Part shown: positions 1-4,769 of the stretch, one piece after another
Layout: each line of letters opens with the position of its first letter
Numbering within the stretch: the stretch's first letter is position 1
NCBI GenBank assembly: GCA_005881295.1
Contig: VBHS01000385.1
Coordinates: forward strand, 1 to 5,237
From: Chloroflexota bacterium
Lineage (GTDB): Bacteria; Chloroflexota; Ktedonobacteria; Ktedonobacterales; Ktedonobacteraceae
Length of the DNA stretch: 5,237 nucleotides
Direction of reading: 5' to 3'
Program-made: the position numbers and the translations under genes
The notes under the pieces: model-generated
The model's database searches: none
What the model was told of the DNA's origin: nothing
What the model saw: the letters and a program-made list of their open reading frames with translations, nothing else

Positions 1-432
1 GGGGAGCCGGTGCCTGATGCAATGGTCGAGATCTGGCAGGCGAATGTGCATGGCCGATATAACCATAGTGGGGATCAGGGACCAGCTCAGTTGGATGCGA
101 CCTTTTTGGGATTTGGCCGTTCCGGTACAGCAGAAAATGGCAACTACTGGTTTGAGACGATCAAACCAGGTCCAGTATCATTCAATGGAGAGAGAGTACA
201 GGCTCCGCATATCGGTGTTACCGTTTTTGCTCGCGGGCTGCTCAACCACCTCGTAACTCGTCTGTACTTTGAAGATGAGCCAACAAATACTGAGGATCCG
301 ATTCTGCAATTTGTCCCTGACGAACGGCGTTCGACATTGCTGGCCAGGCGCGAGACTCTTGAAGGAATAATCGTCTATCGATTTGATATCGTGATGCAAG
401 GCGCGGGCGAGACTGCGTTTTTCAACCTGTGA
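1..432 (+). CDS. pcaG: Protocatechuate 3,4-dioxygenase alpha subunit, 5'-truncated by window edge
   Basis: Alpha subunit of the intradiol dioxygenase that opens protocatechuate to 3-carboxy-cis,cis-muconate. The gene is open from base 1 (GEPVPDAMVEIWQAN...), so the start lies upstream; the GTG at 10 is an internal valine codon. The 143 residues present match the C-terminal beta-sandwich of the family: the turn with AMVEIWQAN and GRY, then KPGPV, then APHIGVTVFARGLL and TRLYFEDEP, ending in YRFDI and FFNL. The beta subunit has an HxH iron-ligand pair at the equivalent strand (as in P. putida PcaH His160/His162); here it reads APHIGV with one His, which identifies the non-iron-binding alpha subunit. 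PcaG is usually about 200 residues, so roughly 55-60 are missing upstream. pcaH is expected just before it. The TGA stop at 430-432 is 14 bases before the preferred pcaB start, which suggests one transcript. The identification is firm. Confidence 0.93.
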   Translation, partial: GEPVPDAMVEIWQANVHGRYNHSGDQGPAQLDATFLGFGRSGTAENGNYWFETIKPGPVSFNGERVQAPHIGVTVFARGLLNHLVTRLYFEDEPTNTEDPILQFVPDERRSTLLARRETLEGIIVYRFDIVMQGAGETAFFNL

Positions 433-433
433 T

Positions 434-437
434 GGAG
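434..437 (+). promoter_or_regulatory. Ribosome binding site deciding the pcaB start
   Basis: GGAG lies nine bases before the ATG at 447. The earlier in-frame ATG at 432, which overlaps the pcaG stop as TGATG, has no purine-rich sequence in front of it (the preceding bases are T/C-rich). Starting at 447 also gives a protein beginning MSEPIDLLFSTPLMS, which lines up with the N-terminus of known PcaB proteins. Coupled re-initiation at 432 remains possible. Confidence 0.5.
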
Positions 438-446
438 CAAGGCCGT

Positions 447-1589
447 ATGTCGGAGCCGATTGACCTCTTGTTCAGCACGCCGCTGATGTCCGCCGCTTTC
501 TCCCCTGAGGCACATGTGCAGGGTATGCTGGCGTTTGAGGCTGCGCTCGCCCGCGCAGAGTCGCGCGCCGGTATCATCCCGCAGGAAGCTGCAGCCATCA
601 TCGAGGCCCATTGCAGGGTAGAACTGTTTGATGTCGCGGCCTTGTATCGTGAAGCTGCGATGGCTGGCACACCCGCGATTCCCCTCGTACGTATGCTGAC
701 GGCACAGGTCGAGGGTGACGCGCAGAAGTTCGTCCACTGGGGGGCCACAAGTCAGGATGCGATTGATACCGCCATGATGCTTCAGATGCGGGATGGACTT
801 GACCTCCTCGTTGACAGTCTGCATGGGGTGTGCGCGGCGTGCGCGACTCTCGCCGCGCAACACAGACACACATTGATGTCCGGGCGAACTCTTCTCCAGC
901 AAGCGTTGCCGATCACCTTCGGGCTCAAGGCGGCGCGGTGGCTGGCCTTTGCGGTGCGCCAGGTACACGCGCTGCGAGAGCGCCGGGAGCGAACGCTGGC
1001 CGTTCAACTGGGGGGCGCCGCCGGGACGCTTGCCTCCCTGGGTGACAAGGGTCTCCAGGTGGTAGAGAAGCACAATCCGGTCGACGCGACCGGAGCAATT
1101 GCGTCGGCGCGCCTGGCGGTCGGGGTGGTACCGGTGATCCTATCTGCGATGGCACAGGAGCACGAACGCGCCGTCGGGGGATGGCAGGCGGAATGGGCTG
1201 CCATCCCCGGCCTTTTCCGCTTCACTGCGAGTGCAGTCGAGCGGGTTCGGGGCATGATTGGTGGCCTTCAGATTGAACCCGCACATATGAGAGCGAACCT
1301 TGCTCTGACCGGCGGGTTGATCATGGCTGAGTCATTGACGATGGCACTCGCCCCACACGTGGGAAGGCCCGAAGCTCATCGTATCGTCCAGGCGGCCTGC
1401 GATGATGCTATCAGGTCAGGCATGGACCTCCGCCAGGCGGCCCTGGCGGCACAGGTGCGCGCCCACCTCTCCCCGGAAGAGATCGACCGTGCCCTCGACC
1501 CTGGCGGATATTTAGGCAGTACGGACACATTCATCGACCGTGCCCTCGCATCCTACCGCGAGGTCGAGTCGTCGCGAGGTGGAGTATGA
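447..1589 (+). CDS. pcaB: 3-carboxy-cis,cis-muconate cycloisomerase with a ~70-residue in-frame internal deletion
   Basis: Fumarase/aspartase-superfamily enzyme that should lactonise 3-carboxy-cis,cis-muconate, the product of PcaHG. Seen from ATG 447 (380 residues): a family-typical N-terminus, HWGATSQDAIDTA at 97-109, GRTLLQQALPITFG from 146, QLGGAAGTLASLGDKG near 188-203, QEHERA at 237-242 with a following W-x-AEW, and a normal C-terminus ending near the conserved DPGGYLG. Between VVE (to 207) and KHNP (from 208) the family normally has about 70 residues, including the PWHTQRD segment, the LLxQTExGEV helix and the GGSSxMPH half of the superfamily signature loop. All are absent; only KHNP of the loop remains. 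P. putida PcaB, recalled from memory, is about 450 residues, and 380 plus 70 restores that length. The frame is open throughout. I infer a probably inactive enzyme, or an assembly or strain-specific deletion. An alternative start is ATG 432. Its GC is higher than that of neighbouring genes. Confidence 0.85.
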   Translation: MSEPIDLLFSTPLMSAAFSPEAHVQGMLAFEAALARAESRAGIIPQEAAAIIEAHCRVELFDVAALYREAAMAGTPAIPLVRMLTAQVEGDAQKFVHWGATSQDAIDTAMMLQMRDGLDLLVDSLHGVCAACATLAAQHRHTLMSGRTLLQQALPITFGLKAARWLAFAVRQVHALRERRERTLAVQLGGAAGTLASLGDKGLQVVEKHNPVDATGAIASARLAVGVVPVILSAMAQEHERAVGGWQAEWAAIPGLFRFTASAVERVRGMIGGLQIEPAHMRANLALTGGLIMAESLTMALAPHVGRPEAHRIVQAACDDAIRSGMDLRQAALAAQVRAHLSPEEIDRALDPGGYLGSTDTFIDRALASYREVESSRGGV

Positions 1590-1613
1590 AAGTTTAAGTC
1601 TCCACTGCTTTTT
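1578..1613 (+). terminator. Possible weak rho-independent terminator at the end of pcaB
   Basis: GTGGAG at 1579-1584, inside the last pcaB codons, is exactly complementary to CTCCAC at 1600-1605, with an extra G-U pair outside (1578/1606). The loop is 15 bases, and the right arm is followed by TGC and a run of five T at 1609-1613. The stem is short and the loop large, so termination would be partial. The placement, overlapping the stop codon and ahead of pobA, supports an end of the pca transcript here. Confidence 0.35.
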
Positions 1614-1641
1614 ATGCACGAGCTGACACGGCGATACAACG

Positions 1642-1686
1642 GAAACAAGTGAAACAAGTGAAACAAATGAAACAAATGAAACAAAC
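1642..1686 (+). repeat. Five tandem copies of a 9-bp repeat upstream of pobA
   Basis: The units are GAAACAAGT (1642-1650), GAAACAAGT (1651-1659), GAAACAAAT (1660-1668), GAAACAAAT (1669-1677) and GAAACAAAC (1678-1686). The consensus is GAAACAAR followed by T or C. The array sits in the pcaB-pobA gap and ends 35 bases before the pobA ribosome binding site. Nine base pairs is less than one helical turn, so successive units rotate around the helix. The pairing of identical neighbours (two GT, then two AT) suggests growth by slippage. A regulatory role (protein-binding array or unstructured A-rich leader) is inference only. Confidence 0.9.
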
Positions 1687-1720
1687 CTCATGGGAAATGC
1701 ACTAGATACAAACGACTTGT

Positions 1721-1727
1721 GAGGAGG
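1721..1727 (+). promoter_or_regulatory. Strong ribosome binding site of pobA
   Basis: GAGGAGG lies six bases before the ATG at 1734, near-ideal spacing. This rules out the in-frame GTG at 1719, which overlaps the site itself. The site is partly complementary to AACCTC at 1684-1689, which could mask it in the mRNA. Confidence 0.85.
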
Positions 1728-1733
1728 TTCTTA

Positions 1734-2918
1734 ATGGACATGCGCACACGCGTTGGAATCATTGGGGCTGGACCGGCTGGTTTAATGCTGTCACTCCTCT
1801 TATCCATGGAAGGGATTGATTCTCTCGTTCTCGAAAGCCGGAGCAGAGAAGAGATTGAATCGACCATTCGCGCTGGCGTTCTCGAGCAGGGCACGGTCGA
1901 CCTGATGACTGACATAGGGCTTGATGAACGTATGCAGCAGGAAGGAGCTGTTCATCATGGCATCGAGCTCCGCTTTGATGGAGAGGCTCATCGCATAAAC
2001 TTATATGAACTGACCAACGGGCGCGCCATCACGATTTACCCCCAGCATGAAGTCATTAAGGATTTTGTCGCAGCGCGCCTCAAGCAGGGTGGAGACATTC
2101 TTTTCAATGTCACGGACGTCCAGTTGTCTGATGTAGCTTCTTCTCAGCCGCACATCCACTTTGTCTATGAGCAAGAGCAGATGGAGCTGCAGTGCGATTT
2201 CATCGCGGGATGCGATGGCTTTCATGGCGTTTCTCGGTCGTCTATTCCAGCGGAGAAACAAAATGTTTTTACACGATCATATCCCTTTGGCTGGCTCGGC
2301 ATCTTGATGCAGGCTCCTCCCTCGACCCATGAATTGATTTATACCTATCACGAACGCGGCTTCGCCCTGGTCAGCACTCGCTCGCCAGAGTTGCAACGCA
2401 TGTATATTCAGTGCGATCCGCAAGATGATATTGCCAACTGGTCAGATACGATGATACTGGAAGAGCTGCAGGCACGCTTAGCGACCACAGACAATTGGAA
2501 GTTGCTCGTGGGGCCAATCATCCAGAAAAGCATCCTGGCCATGCGCAGCTTCGTTATCGAACCGATGCAGTATGGCAGGTTGTTTCTCGCAGGTGATGCT
2601 GCCCATATCGTTCCACCAACCGGGGCGAAAGGTCTGAATCTAGCAATAGCTGATGTCCGTCATCTCGCGCGCGCAATCACGCTGTTCTACCAACAGAACC
2701 AGACGCATCTGTTAGAGGCATACTCAACGACGTGTTTGAGGCGCGTCTGGCGAACAGAGCATTTTTCCTGGTGGATGACTTCCATGCTGCATCGCTTCCC
2801 TGATGACGACGCGTTCCAACAGCGCATGCAGCGCGCTCAGCTTGACTATACGGTCAGTTCACGCGCAGCAGCCACCAGTCTTGCAGAAAATTACGCCGGC
2901 TTGCCATTTCATTGGTAG
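1734..2918 (+). CDS. pobA: 4-hydroxybenzoate 3-monooxygenase (FAD-dependent)
   Basis: Cytoplasmic class A flavoprotein monooxygenase that converts 4-hydroxybenzoate, NAD(P)H and O2 to protocatechuate, the substrate of PcaHG encoded upstream. The 394 residues equal the length of P. fluorescens PHBH and align throughout with an offset of +2. Seen: the dinucleotide-fold GAGPAG at 11-16, RAGVLEQG at 46-53, the DG motif in CDGFHGVSR from 160, the GD motif GDAAHIVPPTGAKGLNLA from 287, and a C-terminal ENYAGLPF. Residues known from PHBH are kept: Tyr201 and Tyr385 of the proton relay (Tyr203, Tyr387 here), Ser212 and Arg214 binding the substrate carboxylate (Ser214, Arg216), Arg220 (Arg222) and Pro293 (Pro295). 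These support true 4-hydroxybenzoate hydroxylase activity. The residues setting NADPH preference in PHBH differ (Arg33, Gln34, Tyr38 become Ser, Arg, Glu), so NADH use is possible. The start is fixed by the GAGGAGG site. It lies 144 bases after pcaB and may have its own promoter. Confidence 0.96.
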   Translation: MDMRTRVGIIGAGPAGLMLSLLLSMEGIDSLVLESRSREEIESTIRAGVLEQGTVDLMTDIGLDERMQQEGAVHHGIELRFDGEAHRINLYELTNGRAITIYPQHEVIKDFVAARLKQGGDILFNVTDVQLSDVASSQPHIHFVYEQEQMELQCDFIAGCDGFHGVSRSSIPAEKQNVFTRSYPFGWLGILMQAPPSTHELIYTYHERGFALVSTRSPELQRMYIQCDPQDDIANWSDTMILEELQARLATTDNWKLLVGPIIQKSILAMRSFVIEPMQYGRLFLAGDAAHIVPPTGAKGLNLAIADVRHLARAITLFYQQNQTHLLEAYSTTCLRRVWRTEHFSWWMTSMLHRFPDDDAFQQRMQRAQLDYTVSSRAAATSLAENYAGLPFHW

Positions 2919-2942
2919 TCATCAATCACTTTCAACCAGACC

Positions 2943-2971
2943 TTGACAGGTACACTGTACCGGTTTACGCT
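2943..2971 (+). promoter_or_regulatory. Sigma-70-type promoter for the CoA ligase
   Basis: A perfect TTGACA -35 box at 2943-2948 is followed, after exactly 17 bases, by TACGCT at 2966-2971. That keeps the three most important -10 positions (first T, second A, last T). Transcription would begin near 2978, shortly before the leader ORF. The spacer holds the 2949-2961 palindrome, so the promoter is likely repressible. The -10 box is otherwise poor. Confidence 0.6.
2949..2961 (+). promoter_or_regulatory. 13-bp palindrome, probable operator in the promoter spacer
   Basis: GGTACA, one central C, then TGTACC form a perfect inverted repeat with 6-bp arms, placed directly between the -35 and -10 boxes. 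A dimeric repressor there would block RNA polymerase. I cannot name the regulator. I noticed no second copy of the full palindrome in the window. Confidence 0.5.
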
Positions 2972-2993
2972 TGATCACATAAGAGGGAGAGAG

Positions 2994-3044
2994 ATGAGAA
3001 GGAGTTCTCGAAAGAAGTCCAGGTCTAGAAAAGGAGAGGCATGA
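2994..3044 (+). CDS. Putative 16-codon basic leader peptide coupled to the ligase
   Basis: ATG at 2994 opens a frame encoding MRRSSRKKSRSRKGEA and stops at TGA 3042-3044, overlapping the ligase start in the arrangement ATGA. A purine-rich GAGGGAG (2983-2989) lies four bases before its ATG. It would be the first start codon on an mRNA begun by the 2943-2971 promoter. Eight of 16 residues are Arg or Lys, and all five Arg codons are AGA, AGG or CGA. This fits a translational-coupling or attenuation leader. However, any purine-rich leader yields Arg, Lys, Glu and Gly codons by chance, and the peptide is too short for homology evidence. I do not recognise it. Confidence 0.35.
   Translation: MRRSSRKKSRSRKGEA
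3031..3036 (+). promoter_or_regulatory. Ribosome binding site of the CoA ligase
   Basis: AAGGAG (extended to AAGGAGAGG, 3031-3039) lies four bases before ATG 3041. It is thirteen bases from the second in-frame ATG at 3050, so 3041 is preferred. The site lies inside the leader ORF, whose translation would keep it unfolded. Confidence 0.7.
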
Positions 3045-4672
3045 CTGCTATGTCTACTTCCATGTCAACCGATCATCCCCATTTGCAACCGGAGCTGTTC
3101 CGTCCAGCGCTTCAGTATCCTTCCCATCCCTATGCTGAGATGCTGACGCGCACGGCTGAGCGTTACCCCGAGCAAGAGGCTATTCTCTTCAAGGACGTTA
3201 ACCTGACGTACCGGGAGCTGGATGCGCTGGCGAACGCCTTTGCCAATGCCTTGCTCGACCTCGGAATAGGCAAGGGACAAAGAGTATGCCTGTTTATGGC
3301 AAACCGACCAGAATATCTGATCAGCTGGTTCGCCATCACGCGCATTGGTGCCGTTGCCAGTCCAATGAACCCCTCGTATAGGGAGCGCGAAGTGGCCTAT
3401 CAGCTAAGCAATAGCGAAGCAGTAGCACTTGTGGTTCAGCAGGAGTTATTGCCGCTGGTGCAGTCGGTACGCGCTGAAACTCCGGCGTTGGAACATGTAG
3501 TGGTGGTCGGTTCCAACCCTCACGCTCCACAGACCTTCCCGCCGTCCTTCAGCTATCTGCTGCGCACCTATCCACCAACGCCTCGAGGCATCGAGCCGGG
3601 ATGGGAAGACCTGGTCGCGCTCCCCTACAGCAGTGGCACGACGGGGCTGCCCAAGGGTGTCATGCTCAGCCATAAGAACCTTGTGTGTAACGCCTACCAG
3701 TCGGTCGCTACTGCCCGCATTACGTTTCAGGACCGCCTGCTAGTCTTCGTTCCGCTCTACCACATCTACGGCATTATGTTGATGGGGCTGGCCGCCATGA
3801 CCGGCGCTACCATTGTGCTGATGGAGCGATTCGATGCCGACAAGTGTTTGCAGCTGATTCAAGAGCAGCGCATCACTATCCTGTACTCCGTCCCGCAGGT
3901 GCTGGCCGTGCTCAATGATTGGCCGCGGTTACACGATTACGACCTGCACACGGTTCGTTTTACCCAGTGTGGCGCGGCCCCGGTCCCGCCCGCGCTGGCG
4001 CGCCGCTTCGAGGAACTCACCCATATCCCGGTGATGACCTCCTATGGACTGACCGAAGCCTCGCCGGGAACGCACTCCAACCCGGTCTATGATCCGCGAC
4101 TCATGAAAGTCGGGACGATTGGCTTGCCGATTCACGATACCAGGCAGAAAATCGTCGATATTGAGACCGGCCAGATTGAACTGGGCGTGGGCGAGGAGGG
4201 CGAACTGATCGTCCAGGGTCCACAGGTCATGCAGGGCTACTGGAAGGCACCGGAAGCGACCTCCGGAGCGCTGCGGGATGGGTGGCTCTATACAGGAGAC
4301 ATTGGCTGGCGCGATGAAGAAGGGTATGTGACAATCACCGACCGTAAAAAGGAGTTGATCAAGTATAAAGGATTCAGTGTAGCCCCTGCCCAATTAGAAG
4401 CGCTGTTGCTCGAGCATGTTGCCGTTGCCGATGTAGCGATCATTGCCAAGCCGAATGAGGAAGCAGGCGAAGTACCAAAAGCTTTTGTGGTTCTCAGGTC
4501 GGGCTACGAGAACCTGTCCGAGGATGAACTGTTGGTGTGGGTCAATGGACAGATTGCTGGCTACAAGCAGGTGCGGGAAATCGAATTCATCAATGCCATT
4601 CCTAGAAACCCCTCTGGAAAAATCTTGCGCCGCGTACTCAAGGAGCAAGAATGGCGAAAGATGGGTTTGTAA
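3041..4672 (+). CDS. AMP-forming acyl/aryl-CoA ligase (4-coumarate or fatty-acid type)
   Basis: Acyl-adenylate-forming (ANL superfamily) enzyme that activates a carboxylic acid with ATP and joins it to CoA. The 543 residues carry the full motif set in order: P-loop YSSGTTGLPKGV (196-207), VPLYHIYG near 245, YGLTEASP (335-342), YTGDIGW (417-423, ribose-binding Asp420), hinge DRKKELIKYKGF (434-445), and PRNPSGKILRR (521-531) with the catalytic Lys527. The hinge KYKGFSVAPAQLEALL resembles 4-coumarate-CoA ligases. CGAAPVPPALARRFEEL and THSNP resemble bacterial fatty-acyl-CoA ligases such as LcfA/FadD. The substrate is therefore unresolved. Its position after pobA suggests an aromatic acid such as a hydroxycinnamate, whose shortening could feed 4-hydroxybenzoate to PobA; this is inference. 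There is no signal peptide or membrane segment. It has its own promoter and coupled leader. A few extra residues precede the family core, so starts at 3050 or 3062 are possible. Confidence 0.9.
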   Translation: MTAMSTSMSTDHPHLQPELFRPALQYPSHPYAEMLTRTAERYPEQEAILFKDVNLTYRELDALANAFANALLDLGIGKGQRVCLFMANRPEYLISWFAITRIGAVASPMNPSYREREVAYQLSNSEAVALVVQQELLPLVQSVRAETPALEHVVVVGSNPHAPQTFPPSFSYLLRTYPPTPRGIEPGWEDLVALPYSSGTTGLPKGVMLSHKNLVCNAYQSVATARITFQDRLLVFVPLYHIYGIMLMGLAAMTGATIVLMERFDADKCLQLIQEQRITILYSVPQVLAVLNDWPRLHDYDLHTVRFTQCGAAPVPPALARRFEELTHIPVMTSYGLTEASPGTHSNPVYDPRLMKVGTIGLPIHDTRQKIVDIETGQIELGVGEEGELIVQGPQVMQGYWKAPEATSGALRDGWLYTGDIGWRDEEGYVTITDRKKELIKYKGFSVAPAQLEALLLEHVAVADVAIIAKPNEEAGEVPKAFVVLRSGYENLSEDELLVWVNGQIAGYKQVREIEFINAIPRNPSGKILRRVLKEQEWRKMGL

Positions 4673-4681
4673 GCGCTTCCG
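4667..4681 (+). promoter_or_regulatory. cre-like / LacI-family operator-like site overlapping the ligase stop
   Basis: TTGTAAGCGCTTCCG contains the perfect 8-bp palindrome AAGCGCTT (4671-4678) with the central CG typical of LacI/CcpA-family operators. It fits the Bacillus cre consensus WTGNAANCGNWNNCW at all but the last position. It overlaps the ligase TAA and lies about 90 bases before the mutase gene. The first bases are also coding, so chance occurrence is quite possible. Confidence 0.3.
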
Positions 4682-4709
4682 GTCGTCAGGCATGTGGTAG
4701 GTACTGAAA

Positions 4710-4739
4710 TTGCCTTGATGTCGTTTGCTTGCATATCGT
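4710..4739 (+). promoter_or_regulatory. Weak promoter candidate for the mutase gene
   Basis: TTGCCT (4710-4715, four of six matches to TTGACA) and TATCGT (4734-4739, four of six matches to TATAAT) are separated by 18 bases in the 97-base ligase-mutase gap. The match is modest; read-through from the ligase promoter is an alternative, since I see no terminator in the gap. Confidence 0.25.
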
Positions 4740-4752
4740 CAAAAATAAAGAT

Positions 4753-4759
4753 AAAGGAG
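4753..4759 (+). promoter_or_regulatory. Ribosome binding site of the mutase
   Basis: AAAGGAG lies ten bases before the ATG at 4770, in an A-rich, unstructured stretch. It fixes the start of the last gene. Confidence 0.7.
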
Positions 4760-4769
4760 CCAACTTACA

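Noticed and set aside
375..1073. Long antisense open frame (232 codons) across pcaB
   Set aside because: It lies opposite a clearly coding, GC-rich gene, which produces long antisense frames by codon bias. Its protein is low-complexity, rich in Arg, Pro and Gly, with no recognisable domain.
1614..1652. Tiny ORF MHELTRRYNGNK before the repeat array, and MKQMKQTSWEMH (1667-1705) within it
   Set aside because: Neither has a ribosome binding site; the second is simply the 9-bp repeat read in one frame.
1719..1733. GTG at 1719 as the pobA start
   Set aside because: It overlaps the GAGGAGG ribosome binding site and adds five residues (MRRFL) not expected at the family N-terminus; ATG 1734 is ideally spaced and gives the family length of 394.
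2919..3040. Search for a terminator after pobA
   Set aside because: I found no GC-rich hairpin with a T-run between the pobA stop and the ligase promoter; pobA transcripts may run on into the ligase.
3929..4393. Antisense open frame of 154 codons across the ligase
   Set aside because: It shadows highly conserved ligase motifs and has no recognisable domain of its own.
4715..4742. Hairpin TTGATG...CGTCAA in the ligase-mutase gap as a terminator
   Set aside because: The stem is 6 bp with one wobble pair and a 16-base loop, and it is followed by A-rich rather than T-rich sequence.
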